Origin: Sacculina carcini
Lineage: Eukaryota; Arthropoda; Thecostraca; Sacculinidae
Direction: 5' to 3'
DNA length: 64,000 nucleotides
Assembly: GCA_916048095.2 (NCBI GenBank)
Contig: OU696570.1
Coordinates: forward strand, 3,061,018 to 3,125,017
Part shown: positions 37,489 through 48,770 of the stretch, one piece after another
Layout of the letters: the number at the start of each line of letters is the position of its first letter
How positions within the stretch are numbered: position 1 is the first letter of the stretch
Notes under the pieces: model-generated
Database searches by the model: none
What the model was told of the DNA's origin: nothing
Seen by the model: the letters and a program-made list of their open reading frames with translations, nothing else
Translations under genes and position numbers: made by a program

Positions 37489-40335
37489 ATGAGTGCGCTT
37501 TCTGGTTCCAAGATGTTAGTTGGCTGGGTAGTGAGCTTCATGCTTGTAATGACACTACCATGGAGCACTACCTCAATTGACTGCCAAGGCAACTCAGTGT
37601 TGGCTAACTCCAATGGACACGGTTGTCCCTTTCCTAGAGATAGTATCATGAGAAACTACGACTGCGATGGTTCCTGCAATGAGTTGCAGACCATGATCAA
37701 GAACGATAAAACAGGGAAGGTGCAGCTCATCAGACTGAAAAACTTCACCAACATTGAGATGGATGACACTGACCAACAGATTACTGGATCCTGCTTTCTA
37801 TTCAAGAGATCTGGAAAGTCACCGGAGATGGATTCTGACATTTGCTCCGTTAATGGAATCACGGTCAAGCAGTGTCAGGCTAAGACTAAGCAACAGATAG
37901 AGAGGTTGAACTTTATCGTGTCTGAAGAGGAAATCTTCTATGTGACATCCATAACGATAAGGCCTTCCAAGACTGTTAATCTGAAGCAATGCTGCTACTG
38001 GTCAAGAAATTGCCATTGTGACACTAGAAGATGTTCATCCAGGGATAATCTGTGCCATCAGAAGTTCTCACAAGACAGCCTTCTACCTCGCAGTGGCAAT
38101 TGTACAATGAAGCGTAGGATGTGGTGCCCACTGCACGAAGTCATCGTGGAAGACAAGCTCATCTCAGCAGAATGTGTGGGGTCTCTGACAGCAGTGGTTA
38201 GCAGAGAGGAGGAGAAAATCACCAATTACGAAAATGTCTGTGACTTGATTGGCACTACATGTTCGCCCCAGGGCATGCTGATAAGTAATCCTTTAAAGAC
38301 AAACCTCCTAGTTGAGATGACAGATGTTGGCATGCATTACGATCTACTCCTCACTCCTGGAGGAAACACAATTGACAGCAGTCTGATGGTGAGATCAGGG
38401 CTAAAGTCTTTTTCATTGAGAGTGGATATAAACGGGCAGTCATGTGAAAAGACATACACTTGTCCCAGACGGAAGATATGTGATATGATTTCCTGTTCTT
38501 TCTGTAGAGAAAAGATCTACAACTGGTCCTGTGCAACACAGATAGAGGTCCTAGTTGCCCTAATGACTGCTTGCATGAGCATCATTTGTGTGTGGATGCT
38601 TCTCATGATAACTTGTGCTTTAATCAAGCCTTTTAGGATCATCTACTCTATCCTGTTCAGATGCCTTAGGGGATCCATCTCCATCTTAATTAGGATGATG
38701 GTACGAAGAAGAGAATCTAAGAGAGTTGACACTTCTCCTCTACTGCCTAGGGTTGTGGACTCACCAAGAAATACTGTCAGGACATCAAAAGATTTTGGAC
38801 GCATCAATCTCAGCAGCATGAAATGGTTGACTAAGATGGCTTTGATCTCAGCTGTGGGAGCAATGATAACAGTAGAAGAGTTGACTAGCTGCTCTGATGG
38901 GATATGCACAACTTCTTCAGATGCAAGAATTGCAGTATCTCCTGTGTCACAAACATCGAGATTCATGTTAAGAGACAAGAACAGTGGCAGATCCGTCCTG
39001 AGTTTGGAGGTGATAACAAAACACTTAAGCTATGCCTGCGACAAGAAATTTTTGTATTACACAACCACTCCTAGTGTGAAGACAGAAGGACTCATCAGAT
39101 GTGATAAGAATGGAAATGCTGAGTGCTACGATGGGCAATGCAACAAGGAGCTCTTCACCACTCCAGAAACAGGATTTGAATACAAGGATTGTGTATCTGC
39201 TGGGATGGGCTGGGGTCATGGATGTGGTTTGATTGAATCTGCTTGTGCATGGAGAAGAATGATAGTTACATCCAAACCAGGGTCTATCCCTATAAAAGTG
39301 GAGAAGTGCTCCAGCTGGAACCTTAGAGTTGATCTTGAGGTTAGGATAACAGAAAACCAGACAATCAGAATGTCCAAGGTGCAATTGCATCCAGGGGTTC
39401 CACTAAAGCTAAACCACATACAGCTAACCCTAACAACAGCTATAACTCCACAAATTCCGGTCACCAATGATTGCATCTTGACTAAGGGGTTCGGTGACAC
39501 GAAACAGCTAGCCATCGCACCATGTAATGATGTGGGTGAGTACTCACCAGGTAGAGTTGGAGTCATACAGTGTCCAAATATATACGCTCTCAGTAATCTA
39601 GCTGAATGTGAGGTTTCTCAGTCCGCAATGAAGTTGAGTGGAACTAAATATGTGAGAGGTGAAATAGATGGTGTGGATTTGCACGAAATAATGGACAAAA
39701 GATCCACTCCATTCAAAATTGGATCCACTTTTATCAGATCAATAAGAGGATCTCCAGTTATTACCATGAAACAAAATACATTAATGGAGATTAGTATTGT
39801 GACAAACAAAGCTAGACTGTTAGTTAGCCCTTCTACTGCTACCTGCTCCGTGATGTCAGTTTCCATGGATGGCTGTTCTCAGTGTAGCCCTGGGGCTGAC
39901 ATAAGCATGGCCATTGTTACTTCAGACTCTGGAGAAGCAATATTGGAATGTCCAGGATTTCCTCCTGCAGTAACTTCGTTTAAGAGTGGCAAGGTTGATG
40001 TGGTTTTCACAATGCACTTCTCTGAGATGAAGGTTGGCTTAAACTGTAAACTCTTGTGTCCAATGAGCTCAACTCCAGTTTATATTGAGGGAGTTCTCAT
40101 TCAAGAAGTTATGCAGAGATCCCAGCTCGTAGAAACATCCATGACAGATAGCAAAAGACCAGGAGGTATAGGATGGTTCTCAACAGACTTCATCTCTACA
40201 ATGTTCAGATCAATGATCCCAAGCTGGGTGCTCTGGATTATGTGCGCCCTTGTTGGAGTGTCTCTGCTTAAGGTGGTTGCTCCGATAGTGCTGACAATGT
40301 GGGGGCTATGGATACAAGGAAAGAAGGAGCACTAG
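37489..40335 (+). CDS. Gn/Gc precursor, copy 7
   Basis: Full-length. Private Asn for Lys in Gn (SSRDNLCHQ). It follows the shortest A-tract (17 bases), which also lacks the first G of the gag piece. Confidence 0.85.
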   Translation: MSALSGSKMLVGWVVSFMLVMTLPWSTTSIDCQGNSVLANSNGHGCPFPRDSIMRNYDCDGSCNELQTMIKNDKTGKVQLIRLKNFTNIEMDDTDQQITGSCFLFKRSGKSPEMDSDICSVNGITVKQCQAKTKQQIERLNFIVSEEEIFYVTSITIRPSKTVNLKQCCYWSRNCHCDTRRCSSRDNLCHQKFSQDSLLPRSGNCTMKRRMWCPLHEVIVEDKLISAECVGSLTAVVSREEEKITNYENVCDLIGTTCSPQGMLISNPLKTNLLVEMTDVGMHYDLLLTPGGNTIDSSLMVRSGLKSFSLRVDINGQSCEKTYTCPRRKICDMISCSFCREKIYNWSCATQIEVLVALMTACMSIICVWMLLMITCALIKPFRIIYSILFRCLRGSISILIRMMVRRRESKRVDTSPLLPRVVDSPRNTVRTSKDFGRINLSSMKWLTKMALISAVGAMITVEELTSCSDGICTTSSDARIAVSPVSQTSRFMLRDKNSGRSVLSLEVITKHLSYACDKKFLYYTTTPSVKTEGLIRCDKNGNAECYDGQCNKELFTTPETGFEYKDCVSAGMGWGHGCGLIESACAWRRMIVTSKPGSIPIKVEKCSSWNLRVDLEVRITENQTIRMSKVQLHPGVPLKLNHIQLTLTTAITPQIPVTNDCILTKGFGDTKQLAIAPCNDVGEYSPGRVGVIQCPNIYALSNLAECEVSQSAMKLSGTKYVRGEIDGVDLHEIMDKRSTPFKIGSTFIRSIRGSPVITMKQNTLMEISIVTNKARLLVSPSTATCSVMSVSMDGCSQCSPGADISMAIVTSDSGEAILECPGFPPAVTSFKSGKVDVVFTMHFSEMKVGLNCKLLCPMSSTPVYIEGVLIQEVMQRSQLVETSMTDSKRPGGIGWFSTDFISTMFRSMIPSWVLWIMCALVGVSLLKVVAPIVLTMWGLWIQGKKEH

Positions 40336-41060
40336 TCAGGACTTTGACAAAATGCAAAGACTTTAGTTGGTTATACATTAAACATCCAAATGTGGCTGGG
40401 TCTTTGTGTAGTGGAGCATGGCTGCACGCGCTTCCGGTGGCCAGCCTGGGCCTTCTTCTCCCAGACGATGTGGTGCGTGTAGGCGTGGCGTTGCGTATCG
40501 GCTCGCCCGTCCAACAACCCCACAGATGCCGATGCGGTGCCATGTCGGACAAATGGGGGCATCATGCGTTGTCATGTCAACAAAGCGCGGGACGAATTAC
40601 AAGGCACACGGCGCTCAACGACACTGTGTATCGCGGTTTGGCGGCAGCTGGGATCGGCGCGGTGCTGGAACCACGAGGCCTGGACAGAGGAGACGGACGC
40701 CGCCCGGACGGGATAACCGTATACCCTTTCACGAGCGGCAAAAGCCTTGTCTGGGACGCCACCTGCTCAAACACGTTCAGCACCACACACACGCTGAACT
40801 GCGCCATCAACGCCGGCGCAGCAGCCCTAGCAGCAGAACAACGCAAGCGCCAGCGATACGCATCGCTGACGGACCGGTACCACTTCGTGCCAGTAGCGGT
40901 GGAGACCAGCGGTGCTCTGGGACCAGCATGCGAGACACTGTGCAAGCACATCGGTCGAAAGATCACAGAGCGCACAGGCGAGAAGCGTGAAACTGCCTGG
41001 CTAATTCAGCGAGTTAGTCTGGCCATCATGCGCGGCAACGCTGCCTGTGTCTTGTTGTGA
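40299..41060 (+). CDS. retroelement C-terminal ORF, copy 7
   Basis: GRITRH variant and the ctcccagac variant, otherwise consensus. Intact. Confidence 0.7.
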   Translation: MGAMDTRKEGALVRTLTKCKDFSWLYIKHPNVAGSLCSGAWLHALPVASLGLLLPDDVVRVGVALRIGSPVQQPHRCRCGAMSDKWGHHALSCQQSAGRITRHTALNDTVYRGLAAAGIGAVLEPRGLDRGDGRRPDGITVYPFTSGKSLVWDATCSNTFSTTHTLNCAINAGAAALAAEQRKRQRYASLTDRYHFVPVAVETSGALGPACETLCKHIGRKITERTGEKRETAWLIQRVSLAIMRGNAACVLL

Positions 41061-41253
41061 TAGTTTTTACGTAATATGAACAATACATATGCACACAAAA
41101 AAAAAAGAAAAAAAAAGAAAAAAAGTGTCAGTCTGCACACCCACTGAGACACACTGTGTTGGCTGCTTGGCAGTCACCGCGTACGAGAGCTGCCTCGGGG
41201 GGCACTGCACAGGCACAACACTTGATTCTAATCTTAGAATCTCAGCTCCGAAC

Positions 41254-44100
41254 ATGAGTGCGCTTTCTGGTTCCAAGATGTTAGTTGGCTGGGTAGTGAG
41301 CTTCATGCTTGTAATGACACTACCATGGAGCACTACCTCAATTGACTGCCAAGGCAACTCAGTGTTGGCTAACTCCAATGGACACGGTTGTCCCTTTCCT
41401 AGAGATAGTATCATGAGAAACTACGACTGCGATGGTTCCTGCAATGAGTTGCAGACCATGATCAAGAACGATAAAACAGGGAAGGTGCAGCTCATCAGAC
41501 TGAAAAACTTCACCAACATTGAGATGGATGACACTGACCAACAGATTACTGGATCCTGCTTTCTATTCAAGAGATCTGGAAAGTCACCGGAGATGGATTC
41601 TGACATTTGCTCCGTTAATGGAATCACGGTCAAGCAGTGTCAGGCTAAGACTAAGCAACAGATAGAGAGGTTGAACTTTATCGTGTCTGAAGAGGAAATC
41701 TTCTATGTGACATCCATAACGATAAGGCCTTCCAAGACTGTTAATCTGAAGCAATGCTGCTACTGGTCAAGAAATTGCCATTGTGACACTAGAAGATGTT
41801 CATCCAGGGATAAGCTGTGCCATCAGAAGTTCTCACAAGACAGCCTTCTACCTCGCAGTGGCAATTGTACAATGAAGCGTAGGATGTGGTGCCCACTGCA
41901 CAAAGTCATCGTGGAAGACAAGCTCATCTCAGCAGAATGTGTGGGGTCTCTGACAGCAGTGGTTAGCAGAGAGGAGGAGAAAATCACCAATTACGAAAAT
42001 GTCTGTGACTTGATTGGCACTACATGTTCGCCCCAGGGCATGCTGATAAGTAATCCTTCAAAGACAAACCTCCTAGTTGAGATGACAGATGTTGGCATGC
42101 ATTACGATCTACTCCTCACTCCTGGAGGAAACACAATTGACAGCAGTCTGATGGTGAGATCAGGGCTAAAGTCTTTTTCATTGAGAGTGGATATAAACGG
42201 GCAGTCATGTGAAAAGACATACACTTGTCCCAAACGGAAGATATGTGATATGATTTCCTGTTCTTTCTGTAGAGAAAAGATCTATAACTGGTCCTGTGCA
42301 ACACAGATAGAGGTCCTAGTTGCCCTAATGACTGCTTGCATGAGCATCATTTGTGTGTGGATGCTTCTCATGATAACTTGTGCTTTAATCAAGCCTTTTA
42401 GGATCATCTACTCTATCCTGTTCAGATGCCTTAGGGGATCCATCTCCATCTTAATTAGGATGATGGTACGAAGAAGAGAATCTAAGAGAGTTGACACTTC
42501 TCCTCTACTGCCTAGGGTTGTGGACTCACCAAGAAATACTGTCAGGACATCAAAAGATTTTGGACGCATCAATCTCAGCAGCATGAAATGGTTGACTAAG
42601 ATGGCTTTGATCTCAGCTGTGGGAGCAATGATAACAGTAGAAGAGTTGACTAGCTGCTCTGATGGGATATGCACAACTTCTTCAGATGCAAGAATTGCAG
42701 TATCTCCTGTGTCACAAACATCGAGATTCATGTTAAGAGACAAGAACAGTGGCAGATCCGTCCTGAGTTTGGAGGTGATAACAAAACACTTAAGCTATGC
42801 CTGCGACAAGAAATTTTTGTATTACACAACCACTCCTAGTGTGAAGACAGAAGGACTCATCAGATGTGATAAGAATGGAAATGCTGAGTGCTACGATGGG
42901 CAATGCAACAAGGAGCTCTTCACCACTCCAGAAACAGGATTTGAATACAAGGATTGTGTATCTGCTGGGATGGGCTGGGGTCATGGATGTGGTTTGATTG
43001 AATCTGCTTGTGCATGGAGAAGAATGATAGTTACATCCAAACCAGGGTCTATCCCTATAAAAGTGGAGAAGTGCTCCAGCTGGAACCTTAGAGTTGATCT
43101 TGAGGTTAGGATAACAGAAAACCAGACAATCAGAATGTCCAAGGTGCAATTGCATCCAGGGGTTCCACTAAAGCTAAACCACATACAGCTAACCCTAACA
43201 ACAGCTATAACTCCACAAATTCCGGTCACCAATGATTGCATCTTGACTAAGGGGTTCGGTGACACGAAACAGCTAGCCATCGCACCATGTAATGATGTGG
43301 GTGAGTACTCACCAGGTAGAGTTGGAGTCATACAGTGTCCAAATATATACGCTCTCAGTAATCTAGCTGAATGTGAGGTTTCTCAGTCCGCAATGAAGTT
43401 GAGTGGAACTAAATATGTGAGAGGTGAAATAGATGGTGTGGATTTGCACGAAATAATGGACAAAAGATCCACTCCATTCAAAATTGGATCCACTTTTATC
43501 AGATCAATAAGAGGATCTCCAGTTATTACCATGAAACAAAATACATTAATGGAGATTAGTATTGTGACAAACAAAGCTAGACTGTTAGTTAGCCCTTCTA
43601 CTGCTACCTGCTCCGTGATGTCAGTTTCCATGGATGGCTGTTCTCAGTGTAGCCCTGGGGCTGACATAAGCATGGCCATTGTTACTTCAGACTCTGGAGA
43701 AGCAATATTGGAATGTCCAGGATTTCCTCCTGCAGTAACTTCGTTTAAGAGTGGCAAGGTTGATGTGGTTTTCACAATGCACTTCTCTGAGATGAAGGTT
43801 GGCTTAAACTGTAAACTCTTGTGTCCAATGAGCTCAACTCCAGTTTATATTGAGGGAGTTCTCATTCAAGAAGTTATGCAGAGATCCCAGCTCGTAGAAA
43901 CATCCATGACAGATAGCAAAAGACCAGGAGGTATAGGATGGTTCTCAACAGACTTCATCTCTACAATGTTCAGATCAATGATCCCAAGCTGGGTGCTCTG
44001 GATTATGTGCGCCCTTGTTGGAGTGTCTCTGCTTAAGGTGGTTGCTCCGATAGTGCTGACAATGTGGGGGCTATGGATACAAGGAAAGAAGGAGCACTAG
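41254..44100 (+). CDS. Gn/Gc precursor, copy 8
   Basis: Full-length and the most diverged copy: Lys for Glu (CPLHKVIVED), Ser for Leu (SNPSKTN), Lys for Arg (TCPKRKIC), and a silent tac-to-tat change, all in Gn. It follows the longest A-tract (28 bases). Confidence 0.85.
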   Translation: MSALSGSKMLVGWVVSFMLVMTLPWSTTSIDCQGNSVLANSNGHGCPFPRDSIMRNYDCDGSCNELQTMIKNDKTGKVQLIRLKNFTNIEMDDTDQQITGSCFLFKRSGKSPEMDSDICSVNGITVKQCQAKTKQQIERLNFIVSEEEIFYVTSITIRPSKTVNLKQCCYWSRNCHCDTRRCSSRDKLCHQKFSQDSLLPRSGNCTMKRRMWCPLHKVIVEDKLISAECVGSLTAVVSREEEKITNYENVCDLIGTTCSPQGMLISNPSKTNLLVEMTDVGMHYDLLLTPGGNTIDSSLMVRSGLKSFSLRVDINGQSCEKTYTCPKRKICDMISCSFCREKIYNWSCATQIEVLVALMTACMSIICVWMLLMITCALIKPFRIIYSILFRCLRGSISILIRMMVRRRESKRVDTSPLLPRVVDSPRNTVRTSKDFGRINLSSMKWLTKMALISAVGAMITVEELTSCSDGICTTSSDARIAVSPVSQTSRFMLRDKNSGRSVLSLEVITKHLSYACDKKFLYYTTTPSVKTEGLIRCDKNGNAECYDGQCNKELFTTPETGFEYKDCVSAGMGWGHGCGLIESACAWRRMIVTSKPGSIPIKVEKCSSWNLRVDLEVRITENQTIRMSKVQLHPGVPLKLNHIQLTLTTAITPQIPVTNDCILTKGFGDTKQLAIAPCNDVGEYSPGRVGVIQCPNIYALSNLAECEVSQSAMKLSGTKYVRGEIDGVDLHEIMDKRSTPFKIGSTFIRSIRGSPVITMKQNTLMEISIVTNKARLLVSPSTATCSVMSVSMDGCSQCSPGADISMAIVTSDSGEAILECPGFPPAVTSFKSGKVDVVFTMHFSEMKVGLNCKLLCPMSSTPVYIEGVLIQEVMQRSQLVETSMTDSKRPGGIGWFSTDFISTMFRSMIPSWVLWIMCALVGVSLLKVVAPIVLTMWGLWIQGKKEH

Positions 44101-44825
44101 TCAGGACTTTGACAAAATGCAAAGACTTTAGTTGGTTATACATTAAACATCCAAATGTGGCTGGGTCTTTGTGTAGTGGAGCATGGCTGCACGCGCTTCC
44201 GGTGGCCAGCCTGGGCCTTCTTCTGCCAGACGATGTGGTGCGTGTAGGCGTGGCGTTGCGTATCGGCTCGCCCGTCCAACAACCCCACAGATGCCGATGC
44301 GGTGCCATGTCGGACAAATGGGGGCATCATGCGTTGTCATGTCAACAAAGCGCGGGACGAATTCCAAGGCACACGGCGCTCAACGACACTGTGTATCGCG
44401 GTTTGGCGGCAGCTGGGATCGGCGCGGTGCTGGAACCACGAGGCCTGGACAGAGGAGACGGACGCCGCCCGGACGGGATAACCGTATACCCTTTCACGAG
44501 CGGCAAAAGCCTTGTCTGGGACGCCACCTGCTCAAACACGTTCAGCACCACACACACGCTGAACTGCGCCATCAACGCCGGCGCAGCAGCCCTAGCAGCA
44601 GAACAACGCAAGCGCCAGCGATACGCATCGCTGACGGACCGGTACCACTTCGTGCCAGTAGCGGTGGAGACCAGCGGTGCTCCGGGACCAGCATGCGAGA
44701 CACTGTGCAAGCACATCGGTCGAAAGATCACAGAGCGCACAGGCGAGAAGCGTGAAACTGCCTGGCTAATTCAGCGAGTTAGTCTGGCCATCATGCGCGG
44801 CAACGCTGCCTGTGTCTTGTTGTGA
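44064..44825 (+). CDS. retroelement C-terminal ORF, copy 8
   Basis: Private Pro for Leu in SGAPGP; GRIPRH form. Intact. Confidence 0.7.
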   Translation: MGAMDTRKEGALVRTLTKCKDFSWLYIKHPNVAGSLCSGAWLHALPVASLGLLLPDDVVRVGVALRIGSPVQQPHRCRCGAMSDKWGHHALSCQQSAGRIPRHTALNDTVYRGLAAAGIGAVLEPRGLDRGDGRRPDGITVYPFTSGKSLVWDATCSNTFSTTHTLNCAINAGAAALAAEQRKRQRYASLTDRYHFVPVAVETSGAPGPACETLCKHIGRKITERTGEKRETAWLIQRVSLAIMRGNAACVLL

Positions 44826-45011
44826 TAGTTTTTACGTAATATGAACAATACATATGCACACAAAAAGAAAAAGAAAAAAAAAGTGTCAGTCTGCACACCC
44901 ACTGAGACACACTGTGTTGGCTGCTTGGCAGTCACCGCGTACGAGAGCTGCCTCGGGGGGCACTGCACAGGCACAACACTTGATTCTAATCTTAGAATCT
45001 CAGCTCCGAAC

Positions 45012-47858
45012 ATGAGTGCGCTTTCTGGTTCCAAGATGTTAGTTGGCTGGGTAGTGAGCTTCATGCTTGTAATGACACTACCATGGAGCACTACCTCAAT
45101 TGACTGCCAAGGCAACTCAGTGTTGGCTAACTCCAATGGACACGGTTGTCCCTTTCCTAGAGATAGTATCATGAGAAACTACGACTGCGATGGTTCCTGC
45201 AATGAGTTGCAGACCATGATCAAGAACGATAAAACAGGGAAGGTGCAGCTCATCAGACTGAAAAACTTCACCAACATTGAGATGGATGACACTGACCAAC
45301 AGATTACTGGATCCTGCTTTCTATTCAAGAGATCTGGAAAGTCACCGGAGATGGATTCTGACATTTGCTCCGTTAATGGAATCACGGTCAAGCAGTGTCA
45401 GGCTAAGACTAAGCAACAGATAGAGAGGTTGAACTTTATCGTGTCTGAAGAGGAAATCTTCTATGTGACATCCATAACGATAAGGCCTTCCAAGACTGTT
45501 AATCTGAAGCAATGCTGCTACTGGTCAAGAAATTGCCATTGTGACACTAGAAGATGTTCATCCAGGGATAAGCTGTGCCATCAGAAGTTCTCACAAGACA
45601 GCCTTCTACCTCGCAGTGGCAATTGTACAATGAAGCGTAGGATGTGGTGCCCACTGCACGAAGTCATCGTGGAAGACAAGCTCATCTCAGCAGAATGTGT
45701 GGGGTCTCTGACAGCAGTGGTTAGCAGAGAGGAGGAGAAAATCACCAATTACGAAAATGTCTGTGACTTGATTGGCACTACATGTTCGCCCCAGGGCATG
45801 CTGATAAGTAATCCTTTAAAGACAAACCTCCTAGTTGAGATGACAGATGTTGGCATGCATTACGATCTACTCCTCACTCCTGGAGGAAACACAATTGACA
45901 GCAGTCTGATGGTGAGATCAGGGCTAAAGTCTTTTTCATTGAGAGTGGATATAAACGGGCAGTCATGTGAAAAGACATACACTTGTCCCAGACGGAAGAT
46001 ATGTGATATGATTTCCTGTTCTTTCTGTAGAGAAAAGATCTACAACTGGTCCTGTGCAACACAGATAGAGGTCCTAGTTGCCCTAATGACTGCTTGCATG
46101 AGCATCATTTGTGTGTGGATGCTTCTCATGATAACTTGTGCTTTAATCAAGCCTTTTAGGATCATCTACTCTATCCTGTTCAGATGCCTTAGGGGATCCA
46201 TCTCCATCTTAATTAGGATGATGGTACGAAGAAGAGAATCTAAGAGAGTTGACACTTCTCCCCTACTGCCTAGGGTTGTGGACTCACCAAGAAATACTGT
46301 CAGGACATCAAAAGATTTTGGACGCATCAATCTCAGCAGCATGAAATGGTTGACTAAGATGGCTTTGATCTCAGCTGTGGGAGCAATGATAACAGTAGAA
46401 GAGTTGACTAGCTGCTCTGATGGGATATGCACAACTTCTTCAGATGCAAGAATTGCAGTATCTCCTGTGTCACAAACATCGAGATTCATGTTAAGAGACA
46501 AGAACAGTGGCAGATCCGTCCTGAGTTTGGAGGTGATAACAAAACACTTAAGCTATGCCTGCGACAAGAAATTTTTGTATTACACAACCACTCCTAGTGT
46601 GAAGACAGAAGGACTCATCAGATGTGATAAGAATGGAAATGCTGAGTGCTACGATGGGCAATGCAACAAGGAGCTCTTCACCACTCCAGAAACAGGATTT
46701 GAATACAAGGATTGTGTATCTGCTGGGATGGGCTGGGGTCATGGATGTGGTTTGATTGAATCTGCTTGTGCATGGAGAAGAATGATAGTTACATCCAAAC
46801 CAGGGTCTATCCCTATAAAAGTGGAGAAGTGCTCCAGCTGGAACCTTAGAGTTGATCTTGAGGTTAGGATAACAGAAAACCAGACAATCAGAATGTCCAA
46901 GGTGCAATTGCATCCAGGGGTTCCACTAAAGCTAAACCACATACAGCTAACCCTAACAACAGCTATAACTCCACAAATTCCGGTCACCAATGATTGCATC
47001 TTGACTAAGGGGTTCGGTGACACGAAACAGCTAGCCATCGCACCATGTAATGATGTGGGTGAGTACTCACCAGGTAGAGTTGGAGTCATACAGTGTCCAA
47101 ATATATACGCTCTCAGTAATCTAGCTGAATGTGAGGTTTCTCAGTCCGCAATGAAGTTGAGTGGAACTAAATATGTGAGAGGTGAAATAGATGGTGTGGA
47201 TTTGCACGAAATAATGGACAAAAGATCCACTCCATTCAAAATTGGATCCACTTTTATCAGATCAATAAGAGGATCTCCAGTTATTACCATGAAACAAAAT
47301 ACATTAATGGAGATTAGTATTGTGACAAACAAAGCTAGACTGTTAGTTAGCCCTTCTACTGCTACCTGCTCCGTGATGTCAGTTTCCATGGATGGCTGTT
47401 CTCAGTGTAGCCCTGGGGCTGACATAAGCATGGCCATTGTTACTTCAGACTCTGGAGAAGCAATATTGGAATGTCCAGGATTTCCTCCTGCAGTAACTTC
47501 GTTTAAGAGTGGCAAGGTTGATGTGGTTTTCACAATGCACTTCTCTGAGATGAAGGTTGGCTTAAACTGTAAACTCTTGTGTCCAATGAGCTCAACTCCA
47601 GTTTATATTGAGGGAGTTCTCATTCAAGAAGTTATGCAGAGATCCCAGCTCGTAGAAACATCCATGACAGATAGCAAAAGACCAGGAGGTATAGGATGGT
47701 TCTCAACAGACTTCATCTCTACAATGTTCAGATCAATGATCCCAAGCTGGGTGCTCTGGATTATGTGCGCCCTTGTTGGAGTGTCTCTGCTTAAGGTGGT
47801 TGCTCCGATAGTGCTGACAATGTGGGGGCTATGGATACAAGGAAAGAAGGAGCACTAG
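45012..47858 (+). CDS. Gn/Gc precursor, copy 9
   Basis: Full-length, consensus protein, one silent change near 46261 (cccctactg for cctctactg). Confidence 0.85.
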   Translation: MSALSGSKMLVGWVVSFMLVMTLPWSTTSIDCQGNSVLANSNGHGCPFPRDSIMRNYDCDGSCNELQTMIKNDKTGKVQLIRLKNFTNIEMDDTDQQITGSCFLFKRSGKSPEMDSDICSVNGITVKQCQAKTKQQIERLNFIVSEEEIFYVTSITIRPSKTVNLKQCCYWSRNCHCDTRRCSSRDKLCHQKFSQDSLLPRSGNCTMKRRMWCPLHEVIVEDKLISAECVGSLTAVVSREEEKITNYENVCDLIGTTCSPQGMLISNPLKTNLLVEMTDVGMHYDLLLTPGGNTIDSSLMVRSGLKSFSLRVDINGQSCEKTYTCPRRKICDMISCSFCREKIYNWSCATQIEVLVALMTACMSIICVWMLLMITCALIKPFRIIYSILFRCLRGSISILIRMMVRRRESKRVDTSPLLPRVVDSPRNTVRTSKDFGRINLSSMKWLTKMALISAVGAMITVEELTSCSDGICTTSSDARIAVSPVSQTSRFMLRDKNSGRSVLSLEVITKHLSYACDKKFLYYTTTPSVKTEGLIRCDKNGNAECYDGQCNKELFTTPETGFEYKDCVSAGMGWGHGCGLIESACAWRRMIVTSKPGSIPIKVEKCSSWNLRVDLEVRITENQTIRMSKVQLHPGVPLKLNHIQLTLTTAITPQIPVTNDCILTKGFGDTKQLAIAPCNDVGEYSPGRVGVIQCPNIYALSNLAECEVSQSAMKLSGTKYVRGEIDGVDLHEIMDKRSTPFKIGSTFIRSIRGSPVITMKQNTLMEISIVTNKARLLVSPSTATCSVMSVSMDGCSQCSPGADISMAIVTSDSGEAILECPGFPPAVTSFKSGKVDVVFTMHFSEMKVGLNCKLLCPMSSTPVYIEGVLIQEVMQRSQLVETSMTDSKRPGGIGWFSTDFISTMFRSMIPSWVLWIMCALVGVSLLKVVAPIVLTMWGLWIQGKKEH

Positions 47859-48583
47859 TCAGGACTTTGACAAAATGCAAAGACTTTAGTTGGTTATACA
47901 TTAAACATCCAAATGTGGCTGGGTCTTTGTGTAGTGGAGCATGGCTGCACGCGCTTCCGGTGGCCAGCCTGGGCCTTCTTCTCCCAGACGATGTGGTGCG
48001 TGTAGGCGTGGCGTTGCGTATCGGCTCGCCCGTCCAACAACCCCACAGATGCCGATGCGGTGCCATGTCGGACAAATGGGGGCATCATGCGTTGTCATGT
48101 CAACAAAGCGCGGGACGAATTACAAGGCACACGGCGCTCAACGACACTGTGTATCGCGGTTTGGCGGCAGCTGGGATCGGCGCGGTGCTGGAACCACGAG
48201 GCCTGGACAGAGGAGACGGACGCCGCCCGGACGGGATAACCGTATACCCTTTCACGAGCGGCAAAAGCCTTGTCTGGGACGCCACCTGCTCAAACACGTT
48301 CAGCACCACACACACGCTGAACTGCGCCATCAACGCCGGCGCAGCAGCCCTAGCAGCAGAACAACGCAAGCGCCAGCGATACGCATCGCTGACGGACCGG
48401 TACCACTTCGTGCCAGTAGCGGTGGAGACCAGCGGTGCTCTGGGACCAGCATGCGAGACACTGTGCAAGCACATCGGTCGAAAGATCACAGAGCGCACAG
48501 GCGAGAAGCGTGAAACTGCCTGGCTAATTCAGCGAGTTAGTCTGGCCATCATGCGCGGCAACGCTGCCTGTGTCTTGTTGTGA
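47822..48583 (+). CDS. retroelement C-terminal ORF, copy 9
   Basis: GRITRH and ctcccagac variants together, as in copies 6 and 7. Intact. Confidence 0.7.
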   Translation: MGAMDTRKEGALVRTLTKCKDFSWLYIKHPNVAGSLCSGAWLHALPVASLGLLLPDDVVRVGVALRIGSPVQQPHRCRCGAMSDKWGHHALSCQQSAGRITRHTALNDTVYRGLAAAGIGAVLEPRGLDRGDGRRPDGITVYPFTSGKSLVWDATCSNTFSTTHTLNCAINAGAAALAAEQRKRQRYASLTDRYHFVPVAVETSGALGPACETLCKHIGRKITERTGEKRETAWLIQRVSLAIMRGNAACVLL

Positions 48584-48770
48584 TAGTTTTTACGTAATAT
48601 GAACAATACATATGCACACAAAAAAAAAAAAAAAAAAAAAAGTGTCAGTCTGCACACCCACTGAGACACACTGTGTTGGCTGCTTGGCAGTCACCGCGTA
48701 CGAGAGCTGCCTCGGGGGGCACTGCACAGGCACAACACTTGATTCTAATCTTAGAATCTCAGCTCCGAAC

